A DNA stretch of 37,430 nt from Candidatus Woesearchaeota archaeon (GTDB lineage Archaea; Nanobdellota; Nanobdellia; Woesearchaeales; JASKKU01), in assembly GCA_030154045.1 (NCBI GenBank), contig JASKKU010000006.1, positions 1-37,430 of the forward strand. The letters are read 5' to 3'. Shown here piece by piece: positions 8,267 through 15,378 of this stretch. The translations under genes and the position numbers were made by a program. The first letter of the stretch is position 1; the number at the start of each line of letters is the position of its first letter. The notes beneath the pieces were generated by a model. That model had not been told where the DNA came from, did not search any database, and worked only from the letters and a program-made list of their open reading frames with translations.

Positions 8267-8290
8267 TTAAGTTTAAATATTTTTCTAAAA
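8267..8290 (-). promoter_or_regulatory. Duplicated promoter element of lipoprotein B
   Basis: Exact 24-nt copy of 6771-6794, at nearly the same distance from its ATG (8239). The conservation of promoter sequence in otherwise diverged spacers suggests that the two genes are expressed together or by the same factor. Confidence 0.6.
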
Positions 8291-8421
8291 GCGTTTTTTG
8301 TTTTTTTTCTTTAAAATACTTTCTTTTACAAAACTAGGTTGAAAAATAAAACTGTTTAAAATAGAAGAAAACGTTTGTTTTGCAATCAAATTTAGCATTC
8401 GAGTTCATAGGAAACGAAAGA

Positions 8422-8453
8422 TTTATAAATACTTCTATCATCTTATTTATAAA
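8422..8453 (+). promoter_or_regulatory. Two TATA boxes for TFB-EndoQ unit
   Basis: TTTATAAAT (8422-8430) and TTTATAAAC (8445-8453) are strong archaeal TATA boxes. The second would start transcription near 8473-8476, just before the ATG at 8480; the first would give a ~30-nt leader containing GGGTGGT. The other part of the 8240-8479 gap, which is upstream of this point, is T/A-rich and I see no gene or RNA in it. Confidence 0.55.
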
Positions 8454-8479
8454 CTTTACTTTTTCACTGGGTGGTCTAT

Positions 8480-9427
8480 ATGGATGGTTTTATAAAAAGA
8501 TGCCCTGAATGTGGGAGCATTAATCTTTTCTATAATAAGGAAAAAGGAGAAATAATCTGCAAGGATTGCGGCTTGGTTATTGATGATAAGGTAATCGACT
8601 TGGGAAAGGAATGGAGAGATTTTGATGATGATTCTGTATCCAGAAGAAGAACTGGTGCACCAATGTCTTATTCTCAGTACGACCAGGGTTTAGGAACTTC
8701 TATTGGTTCAGCAGCAGACCTTAGCAGGCTTAAAGGTGATTCTAAGAACAAGTTCATAAGGCTTAGAAGATGGCAGAAGAGAATTACAACTGCCATTGAG
8801 AGAAACCTCAAACTTGCACTAGCAGAGCTTAAAAGGATAACTTCTTTCTTAAACCTGCCTGAATCTGTTCAGGAAGAGGCCTCAAGAATATATAGGTTGG
8901 CAGTTCAGAGAGGTTTGGTTAGAGGACGAAGCATGGAGTCTGTGGTTACAGGAGCGTTGTATGCTGCTTGCAGAGCACACGAGGTTCCAAGGACTTTAGA
9001 AGAGTTAAGCGAGGCAAGCGGAATAGATAAAAAGGAAATCGGCAGGACATATAGGTTTATTACAAGGGAATTGAACATTAGGATTATGCCTTCAAATCCA
9101 AGAGATTACTTGTCAAGGTTTGCTTCTGCATTGAAACTTTCTCCTGAAACTCAAACAAAAGCTTTAGAACTTTTAGCTAAGGCTCAAGATAAAGAATTGA
9201 CTTCTGGAAGAGGTCCTACGGGTATTGCCGCAGCAGCATTGTATGTGGCTGCTTTGCTCAATGGCGAGAAAAGGACTCAGAGAGAGGTTGCAGATGTTGC
9301 TGGCGTTACAGAGGTTACAATAAGGAACAGATATAAGGAATTGTTGAGGGAACTTGGGTTGGAGGAAGATGTTAAGAAAATAAAAGGCAAGAGACGGAAG
9401 AGGCAGGGCAGTTTTGAAGAAGAATAA
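8480..9427 (+). CDS. tfb: Transcription initiation factor TFB (TFIIB)
   Basis: The 315-residue protein has the full archaeal TFB layout: N-terminal zinc ribbon CPECG...CKDCG (Cys8, 11, 27, 30), the conserved B-reader/linker (LGKEWRDFDDDSVSRRRTGAP), and two cyclin repeats (~110-200 and ~205-300) with FNLP/LNLP-type and GPTGIAAAALYVAA signatures. It recruits RNA polymerase to TBP-bound promoters. I chose ATG 8480 over GTG 8471 because GGGTGGT (8470-8475) then acts as ribosome-binding site and the downstream TATA box would exclude the earlier start. The C-terminus is extended by a short basic/acidic tail (KGKRRKRQGSFEEE). Endonuclease Q follows after 3 nt. Confidence 0.95.
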   Translation: MDGFIKRCPECGSINLFYNKEKGEIICKDCGLVIDDKVIDLGKEWRDFDDDSVSRRRTGAPMSYSQYDQGLGTSIGSAADLSRLKGDSKNKFIRLRRWQKRITTAIERNLKLALAELKRITSFLNLPESVQEEASRIYRLAVQRGLVRGRSMESVVTGALYAACRAHEVPRTLEELSEASGIDKKEIGRTYRFITRELNIRIMPSNPRDYLSRFASALKLSPETQTKALELLAKAQDKELTSGRGPTGIAAAALYVAALLNGEKRTQREVADVAGVTEVTIRNRYKELLRELGLEEDVKKIKGKRRKRQGSFEEE

Positions 9428-9430
9428 ATT

Positions 9431-10717
9431 ATGATATTTTGTGATTTGCATATCCATTCAAGGTATTCTAGGGCGACTTCTAAAGATTTGAATTTAGAGA
9501 AACTTGAGAGATTTGCGCGTATAAAAGGGCTTGATGTGTTAGGCACCGGGGATTTTACGCATCCCCTATGGCTTGAAGAGCTTAAAAAAGGGCTTTTTGA
9601 AGACGGGACAGGTATTCTTAAGACTAAATCGGGTTTTAGATTTGTTCTACAAACAGAAGTGTCCTTGGTTTATTATGATAAAAATAAATTGAGAAAGGTT
9701 CATCTTGTTGTTTTGGCACCTGATTTTAAAACAGTAGAAGAAATTAACAGAAGGTTATCAAGATTTGGTTCCTTAGAGAGTGACGGCAGGCCCACTTTAA
9801 GTTTGGATGCTGTTTCTTTTGTAAGCCTGCTTAAAGATATTGATGATAAGATAGAGATCATCCCTGCGCATATATGGACGCCGTGGTTCGGTATGTTAGG
9901 TTCAAAAAGCGGTTTTGATTCCTTGGAAGAGGCTTTTAAGGATAAGGTAACTCAGATTTATGCTCTTGAAACAGGTTTGTCTTCAGACCCCTTGATGAAT
10001 TGGAGGCTCTCCTCTTTAGACAGGTTTACTTTGGTTTCTAACTCGGATGCGCACAGCGCCTGGCCTTGGAGATTAGGGAGGGAGGCCAATATGATTGATT
10101 TTGAGAGTGGTTTTACATATGATGATTTGATAAACGCAATCAGGACAGGAGAACATTTTATAGGCACTATTGAGGTTGACCCTTCTTATGGCAAGTACCA
10201 TTTTGACGGGCACAGAAATTGTAATATCTCTTTATCGCCTGAAGAATCAAAGAAGCATAATAATATTTGTCCTGTTTGTGGCAAGCCTTTAACCATTGGG
10301 GTTCTTAATAGGGTAGAGTCTTTGGCAGACAGGCCTGAAGGTTTTGTCCCTGAGAATGCAAAGGTTTTCAAAAGATTGCTGCCTTTGATGGAATTGATTT
10401 CTCATTTTTACAAGATTTCAATGGCTTCCAAAGGTTCGTGGAATATTTACTCAAGAATGATTAACAAGTTTGGGAATGAGTTTAAGATACTTTTAGATGT
10501 AGATATTAAGGATTTAGAACCTGAGTTAAAAGGGTTCGCTCATTTGATTAAGCTGAATAGGGAGCAAAGATTGGAAGTCAAGCCAGGGTTTGATGGTGTT
10601 TACGGCGAATTGATACTAAAATCAGAAGATGCAAATAATGAAAATACAGAGACCTCAAATGAAGAAAGCAAGCCAAAACTTAGAAAGAACCTGTCATTGA
10701 AAGATTTCTTTAATTAA
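9431..10717 (+). CDS. endoQ: Endonuclease Q (PHP-family DNA repair nuclease)
   Basis: The 428-residue protein matches EndoQ, which nicks DNA 5' of deaminated bases (uracil, hypoxanthine, xanthine) and abasic sites. It has the PHP metal-binding motifs DLHIHS (5-10), GTGDFTHP (38-45), the HIWTPWFGMLGSKSGFDS block (147-164) and SNSDAHSAWP (203-212). A zinc-finger region follows (H257/H261, Cys264, Cys280, Cys283), then the helical DNA-binding C-terminus. Its length equals that of Thermococcales EndoQ. It starts 3 nt after TFB, so it is probably cotranscribed with a general transcription factor. The tail after ~395 is Glu/Asn/Ser-rich and looks disordered except for the final LRKNLSLKDFFN, which resembles a short PCNA-binding (PIP-like) peptide. 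Confidence 0.9.
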   Translation: MIFCDLHIHSRYSRATSKDLNLEKLERFARIKGLDVLGTGDFTHPLWLEELKKGLFEDGTGILKTKSGFRFVLQTEVSLVYYDKNKLRKVHLVVLAPDFKTVEEINRRLSRFGSLESDGRPTLSLDAVSFVSLLKDIDDKIEIIPAHIWTPWFGMLGSKSGFDSLEEAFKDKVTQIYALETGLSSDPLMNWRLSSLDRFTLVSNSDAHSAWPWRLGREANMIDFESGFTYDDLINAIRTGEHFIGTIEVDPSYGKYHFDGHRNCNISLSPEESKKHNNICPVCGKPLTIGVLNRVESLADRPEGFVPENAKVFKRLLPLMELISHFYKISMASKGSWNIYSRMINKFGNEFKILLDVDIKDLEPELKGFAHLIKLNREQRLEVKPGFDGVYGELILKSEDANNENTETSNEESKPKLRKNLSLKDFFN

Positions 10718-10787
10718 GAATTTAAGAATTAAGATGATCTGTTTAAGATAATCTTAAGATACTCAGCCATATTTTGATAGTTTGTTT

Positions 10788-11504
10788 CTATTTTCTTATA
10801 ATAGTATTCAATTTCAGAACGATTGTAAAAAAGAGTGTATCTAAAGCTAATGCTTCTGTAATGCTTAATATTAAAAACTTCAAGAAAAAAGATTGCGGCA
10901 GGTTTAGAATTAATATTGAATTTCTGGGAAAAGTGTAATTCCCTTGCGGGAAAAAGATTCTATGGAAAGTCTCAAAAAACAAACTAAATCCTAAAGCAAC
11001 AGTTAGAATAAAAACAGCAAAGATAAGCAAGCTCACAACGAAACCTTTTTTGAAAGTCTCGTTTATTATTCTATTTGTTGTTATTCTATTTGTGAATACT
11101 AAGATTAAAACCAGTACCGCTAGAACTAAAAGCAATGAGCTTGAAAATAGCAATAGTTTGTTCATCAGGGTTTTTACATCAAGCATATGCAGTGCTTCTT
11201 TAACTGTCAATTGTTGAAGGTATTCGCTTTCATTAATATTTGTTACATTTGAAGAAAGAAACAAAGTCGTGCTTTTTACAAATTCTCTATTTATGTTTTT
11301 ATTACAAATTATGTAAGCATAAGGCAGTCTTGAATTAATTATAACAATTAAAGTAGATGTTAATAGAAAAAAACTAAGAAAGAATAAAATAAAAAAACCA
11401 AAACCAACGAATTCTGCGCGTTTGATTTTATAGACAATATGATTGAGATTCTTTATAAATGTTTCCTGGAACCTGTGCTTTGTCGAATGTTTTATTTTTC
11501 CCAA
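10788..11504 (-). CDS. Multi-span membrane protein of unknown function
   Basis: I do not recognise this 238-residue protein. It has about four hydrophobic segments: ~33-57, ~115-139, ~153-178 and ~204-228. A ~55-residue extracytoplasmic loop rich in Asn/Ser/Thr lies between the first two, and a basic cytoplasmic N-terminus precedes them. The longest frame starts at TTG 11504 with no clear ribosome-binding site; no in-frame ATG exists before the first membrane segment, so the start is uncertain. It lies 58 nt downstream of the membrane-anchored regulator on the same strand, and the two may be cotranscribed. A role as partner or target of that regulator is conjecture. Confidence 0.6.
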   Translation of the reverse strand: MGKIKHSTKHRFQETFIKNLNHIVYKIKRAEFVGFGFFILFFLSFFLLTSTLIVIINSRLPYAYIICNKNINREFVKSTTLFLSSNVTNINESEYLQQLTVKEALHMLDVKTLMNKLLLFSSSLLLVLAVLVLILVFTNRITTNRIINETFKKGFVVSLLIFAVFILTVALGFSLFFETFHRIFFPQGNYTFPRNSILILNLPQSFFLKFLILSITEALALDTLFFTIVLKLNTIIRK

Positions 11505-11562
11505 AGCAATATTTTGTTTTTATTTTTGTTCCAAATGGCTAGAAAAATATTATTTTTCGGTT

Positions 11563-12621
11563 TTAAATATATTCTGGGTTTATTTTTATTTTTACAGGTT
11601 TTGTCTGGTTCTCAATGAGAATTATGTTCTTGGATTCAAGACTTTTTAGAACTCTAGAGAAGGTTGTCTTAGATATTCTTAAGTCGTATCGTATCTTTGA
11701 ACTTTTAGACGAGAAGTTGCTGGCAAGAAGGTATTCAACAACTCTTTTTTCCTTCTCAGAAAGAGTTTTCATTACTTGATCGAGTTTTGCTGGGATTACA
11801 TTGGTTTGAGTTTCTTTTTCTTTTACTAACTCTTGTTCGGGATTGTGCTCCAATTTTATCTCTTGAGACACTTCAATAACTGCATTATCTTTTTGTTTGG
11901 CTTTCTTGGTTTTTTTGCGAAGCAGGTATGCAATGGTAAGTAGTGCTACTATAAGGGCAAATACGAGAACGTTGTTTTTTAAGAACATCGTGCTTGAGAC
12001 CACTTTTTTATCAAGAGTTACAATAACATTTTGCATCTTTCCTTTTTTTGTTGTAAAACTAGTGATGCCTGCAGCATCATTAAAAGATGCGAATGCTGAG
12101 CAGTTCCCTACAGGTATAAATTCATTTGAAAAGGTGCCAAAGAAATCTGTTTTGGAATTTATTTTAATGAACCTGTTTTCTAAACACTCTATTTTAACAT
12201 CAGCATTGCTGATTAGATTTCCGTTTATGTCCTCAACCCTGACATTAACTCCACCAACAGGAAACAGATATATTGATTGAGGTTTGTCAGGCCAGCCTTG
12301 TTCAACGTGGTGTTTTACATAATAATCGTAAGAGGGTGTTTTGTCGTCATCAATTGTTATGATAAAATCCCAAGTCCTGTTGTCTAAATCTAAATTTATT
12401 AAGCTATTGTTGTTCAGTTCGAGATGAAATTCTTTTCTTATAGAATCGCTTGTTGCAATAATGTCAACCAAACCGCTCTTGATATCCTTCCCAGTTTTGA
12501 ATTCTTTTACAATAAAAGTCAGTTCTTTAGCAAAGCCTATGTGTAAATTCAATGATATAATCAAAAATGTCGTGAGGATAAGTATAAGTATGTTTGAAAA
12601 CCGGTTTTTATTTAGTTCCAT
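11563..12621 (-). CDS. Membrane-anchored winged-helix regulator with extracytoplasmic sensor
   Basis: The 352-residue protein has an N-terminal hydrophobic signal/anchor (~10-33, ending IGFAKE) and an exported beta-rich region (~34-210). The second half of that region resembles a carboxypeptidase-regulatory/Cna-B-type domain (VNVRVEDINGNLISNADVKI). A membrane segment (~218-234, VLVFALIVALLTIAYLL), a basic charged linker and a C-terminal winged-helix domain (~285-350; LSEKEKRVVEYLLASN, then TTFSRVLKSLESKNIILIEN) follow. This is a one-component transmembrane transcription factor; similar layouts are known in archaea. ATG 12621 is preferred over GTG 12624; a TATA box at 12646-12653 sits 28 nt upstream. 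The signal sensed and the target genes are unknown; the downstream membrane gene is one candidate. Confidence 0.75.
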   Translation of the reverse strand: MELNKNRFSNILILILTTFLIISLNLHIGFAKELTFIVKEFKTGKDIKSGLVDIIATSDSIRKEFHLELNNNSLINLDLDNRTWDFIITIDDDKTPSYDYYVKHHVEQGWPDKPQSIYLFPVGGVNVRVEDINGNLISNADVKIECLENRFIKINSKTDFFGTFSNEFIPVGNCSAFASFNDAAGITSFTTKKGKMQNVIVTLDKKVVSSTMFLKNNVLVFALIVALLTIAYLLRKKTKKAKQKDNAVIEVSQEIKLEHNPEQELVKEKETQTNVIPAKLDQVMKTLSEKEKRVVEYLLASNFSSKSSKIRYDLRISKTTFSRVLKSLESKNIILIENQTKPVKIKINPEYI

Positions 12622-12645
12622 CACAAAGTATGTCTATTTCTAATA

Positions 12646-12653
12646 TTTTAAAA
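12646..12653 (-). promoter_or_regulatory. TATA box for membrane regulator
   Basis: TTTTAAAA, part of a longer A/T element, is centred about 28 nt upstream of ATG 12621; this predicts a near-leaderless mRNA. Confidence 0.4.
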
Positions 12654-12754
12654 CTTTTCCTAATTTTAGGATTTTTGTGTTTTAAAAAATAGTTTTATCT
12701 TAAAGAACTTTTTAAGAATAATTGTTTAAGAATTAATGAAGTATTCGGATGGCT

Positions 12755-13330
12755 TTACCCTTGTTTAATCTGTTCTACGGCTTTCTCCAGCTTGTCTATC
12801 TTTTGATGAGTTCTATCAAGTTTTTCGTTTGCCAAATCCAAACAAATCTTTAAGTATTCTTTATCAATTAGCATTTTTTTGTTCTGGGAGAAAGGCAGAG
12901 CAAGGCTTTCTGTTGATAAAATCTCAATCACGACCTTGTTAGGTTTGATTGAGATTATTCCTGAACGTTTGAATCCAGAGAGCCTAGCCAATTCAAGCAA
13001 GGTTTTTGCATCCTCTATAGACTTGCAGGCTACATGCAGGATTGCGCTTTCCATTTTGAGCAGTACTAATTCCTCAGGCAGTTCTAAATTCAATAATTCC
13101 TCTAACTGCACTTTCTCGTGTGATTTAAATATCCAAGCGTTTGGAGATTTTGTGTTGCTGTGCTTGGTTAAAGAAATCCTGCCAGAGCAAGAACTCGTTG
13201 TTACATAGTTTGGGAGAGCATTTATCTTGTCGCATAAAGGCTTGATTCTCTCATCAACACTCCCTTTGTTGGATTTATCCAAGTTATGCATCTTCCAAAG
13301 AATGTCCTTCTTGATTTCTTCAAAAGTCAT
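12755..13330 (-). CDS. taw3: tRNA wybutosine-synthesizing protein 3 (TYW3/Taw3)
   Basis: The 191-residue protein has the TYW3 hallmark TTSSCSGRISL (~45-55), the preceding LCDKINALPNYVTTSS, and the segment W-x-F-K-S-H (~66-71) followed by MESAILHVACKSIEDA (~93-108) and GFKRSGIISI (~120-129). TYW3 is the SAM-dependent N4-methylation step of wybutosine-type modification of G37 in tRNA-Phe. The last ~30 residues form a coiled coil. No other wybutosine gene is in the window. A TATA-like TTTTTAAAAA at 13351-13360 lies 25 nt upstream of the ATG, so the mRNA should be leaderless. Confidence 0.9.
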   Translation of the reverse strand: MTFEEIKKDILWKMHNLDKSNKGSVDERIKPLCDKINALPNYVTTSSCSGRISLTKHSNTKSPNAWIFKSHEKVQLEELLNLELPEELVLLKMESAILHVACKSIEDAKTLLELARLSGFKRSGIISIKPNKVVIEILSTESLALPFSQNKKMLIDKEYLKICLDLANEKLDRTHQKIDKLEKAVEQIKQG

Positions 13331-13350
13331 ATTTTTGTGATTTTATTAGG

Positions 13351-13360
13351 TTTTTAAAAA
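13351..13360 (-). promoter_or_regulatory. TATA box for taw3
   Basis: Symmetric TTTTTAAAAA centred 25 nt upstream of the taw3 ATG (13330). Confidence 0.45.
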
Positions 13361-13505
13361 CTTTGAGTTTTGGGTTTTAAGATGGATTTTTAATATCAGC
13401 TTACTTTTATTTCTTGGTTTTCTATATTCTCTTTTATTTTTTATTTAAAAAGAAGTTTGAAAAGCAATTTGGATGTTTTTGGCAAAATTTAAAAATGCTT
13501 AGTTC

Positions 13506-14990
13506 ATGAACCGTTCTAAAATGGCTTTAGGCGAAAACCTTATTGAGAGAGGAAAGAAAAGAATTAAAGAATTAAGAGAGAAAGGCATCAATCCTTATCC
13601 TTACAAGTTTGACAAGACGCATTCAAGTGTTGAAATTAAAGAGAAGTATAAAGATATTGCTAACGAAGAGTTTTCAAAAGAGGTTGTAAAGTTTGCTGGT
13701 AGAGTTCTTACTAGGAGGGTCCTTGGAAGAATCGCGTTCATCACTTTAAGAGACGAGTTTGGTGATATGCAAGTTGTTTTTAAGAGAGACACAACTAAAG
13801 ATTTTGAGTTAATAAAGATGATTGACTTAGGAGATTTTATTGGTGTTGAGGGCAAAGTTTCTAGAACAAGAGCTGGAGAGATAAGCATTTTTGTTGATAC
13901 TTTTGAGATTCTTGCTAAAACTCTAAGAGGCCTGCCAGAGAAGTATCACGGGATTACAGACCCTGACTTGAGACAAAGATACAGATACTTGGATTTAATC
14001 ATGAACCTTTCAACAAGAGAAGTTTTTAGGAAGAGACACGAAATCATAAAGTATATCAGGCAGTTCCTTTTCGAAAGAGGTTTTATTGAACTTGAAACTC
14101 CCGTACTTCAGGCGGTTTATGGGGGGGCGAATGCCAGACCTTTCATAACTCACCACAACGCTTTAGACAGAGATTTGTTCTTGAGGATTTCTTTGGAATT
14201 GTATTTGAAAAGATTGATTATTGGCGGCTACGAGAAAGTTTTTGAGATAGGCAAGAATTTTAGGAATGAAGGTATGGATACTATGCACAATCCAGAGTTT
14301 ACAATGATTGAGTTGTATCAAGCATATGCGGATTACAATGATATGATGGAGTTGACTGAAACATTAATCAAAGCCTTGGCAAAAGATGTTATCAAGAAAG
14401 ATAAAATTATGTTCAAGGGTCACGAGATTGATTTGACGAAACCTTTCGAGAAATTAACAATGTATGACGCGATTAAAAAGTATGCTAATTACGATGTTGA
14501 AAAGATGAGTCTTGAAGAGCTTAAAAGCATAGTAGATTCTTTGGATTTTGAATTGGTTGGCGAGATTAGCAAAGGTGCATTGATTAATCTAATCTTTGAG
14601 GAGTTGGTTCAAGACAAGTTAATACAACCAACATTTATTTTAGATTATCCAAAAGAGGTTTCGCCATTAACTAAAATACACAGAAGCAAGGAAGGATTAA
14701 CAGAGAGATTTGAGTTGTTTATTGCAGGTGAAGAGTTTGCAAATGCATATTCAGAATTGAATGATCCTATTGACCAAAGAGAAAGGTTTGAGGAACAAGA
14801 AAGAAACAGAAAACTTGGAGATGAAGAGGCTCCACCTACAGATAAGGATTTCTTAGTAGCATTAGAACATGGTATGCCTCCAACAGGTGGTTTAGGCATA
14901 GGAATTGATAGGCTTGTAATGTTTTTAACAGAACAGGATTCGATAAGAGATGTTATACCTTTCGTAGTTTTGAGAGAACTCGATGAATAA
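13506..14990 (+). CDS. lysS: Lysyl-tRNA synthetase, class II
   Basis: The 494-residue protein charges tRNA-Lys with lysine. It has the N-terminal anticodon-binding OB domain (~30-140, FAGRVLTRRVLGRIAFITLRD) and the class II catalytic core. Motif 1 region contains LDLIMN, motif 2 contains FRNEGMDTMHNPEFTMIE (~256-273), and motif 3 is GLGIGIDRLVMFLT (~465-478). The lysine-site segment GGANARPFITHHN is present. Most archaea use the unrelated class I enzyme, so the class II form is notable. The start is uncertain: ATG 13506 gives MNRSK, ATG 13521 gives MALGENLIERG. TATA-like boxes near 13440-13450 and 13487-13496 support the first and second start respectively. Confidence 0.95.
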   Translation: MNRSKMALGENLIERGKKRIKELREKGINPYPYKFDKTHSSVEIKEKYKDIANEEFSKEVVKFAGRVLTRRVLGRIAFITLRDEFGDMQVVFKRDTTKDFELIKMIDLGDFIGVEGKVSRTRAGEISIFVDTFEILAKTLRGLPEKYHGITDPDLRQRYRYLDLIMNLSTREVFRKRHEIIKYIRQFLFERGFIELETPVLQAVYGGANARPFITHHNALDRDLFLRISLELYLKRLIIGGYEKVFEIGKNFRNEGMDTMHNPEFTMIELYQAYADYNDMMELTETLIKALAKDVIKKDKIMFKGHEIDLTKPFEKLTMYDAIKKYANYDVEKMSLEELKSIVDSLDFELVGEISKGALINLIFEELVQDKLIQPTFILDYPKEVSPLTKIHRSKEGLTERFELFIAGEEFANAYSELNDPIDQRERFEEQERNRKLGDEEAPPTDKDFLVALEHGMPPTGGLGIGIDRLVMFLTEQDSIRDVIPFVVLRELDE

Positions 14991-15000
14991 TTTTAAAAAT
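14991..15000 (+). promoter_or_regulatory. TATA box for RimB/RimK-like pair
   Basis: TTTTAAAAAT lies directly after the lysS stop and is centred about 28 nt before ATG 15024, predicting a start site within a few nt of the ATG. Confidence 0.45.
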
Positions 15001-15023
15001 TAACTCCTTATGTTGTGGTCTAA

Positions 15024-15377
15024 ATGGATAATAAAATAATAATTGGGTTGGCTGAAAAGATTGAAGTTTTAGGCAAGGAGAAATCTAGGCGCGTGCTTGC
15101 AAGGATAGATACTGGCGCTGCTACCTCTTCAATAGATGTTACTCTTGCATCTTATCTTAATCTTGGACCAATAATAAAGGTTAAATCCGTCAGGTCAAGT
15201 TTAGGTAGAGATAAACGGCCTGTTGTTAGGGCTAAAATAAGGATTAAAGGTTTTGAAGTTTCTGGATACTTTACGGTCTCAGATAGGAGCCATATGAAAT
15301 ACCCTGTTTTGATAGGCAGAAACCTTCTCAAGAAAATTCCTGTTTTAATTGACCCAAGCATTAAGAGTGATAAATAA
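15024..15377 (+). CDS. RimB-like retropepsin-fold protease (PF05618 family)
   Basis: The 117-residue protein has the aspartic-protease motif DTGAATSSID (Asp29-Thr30-Gly31), and the partner signature PVLIGRNLL (~100-108) typical of the retropepsin fold. This family is often annotated as ATP-dependent zinc protease; bacterial RimB members act with RimK glutamate ligases on poly-glutamate tails. Here the RimK-like ligase starts 1 nt after this stop codon, the same pairing. I infer that the two control a reversible or trimmed amino-acid tail on a protein or cofactor, but the substrate is not shown. The length is close to the minimal protease domain. Confidence 0.8.
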   Translation: MDNKIIIGLAEKIEVLGKEKSRRVLARIDTGAATSSIDVTLASYLNLGPIIKVKSVRSSLGRDKRPVVRAKIRIKGFEVSGYFTVSDRSHMKYPVLIGRNLLKKIPVLIDPSIKSDK

Positions 15378-15378
15378 G

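Noticed and set aside
8240-8421. Possible small RNA or tRNA gene upstream of TFB
   Set aside because: No cloverleaf, GTTCRA loop or C/D box set is visible; the stretch is simple A/T-rich DNA.
15349-15378. Earlier start for the RimK-like ligase
   Set aside because: It would overlap the protease gene; the ATG at 15379 directly follows the protease stop and begins at the conserved first strand.
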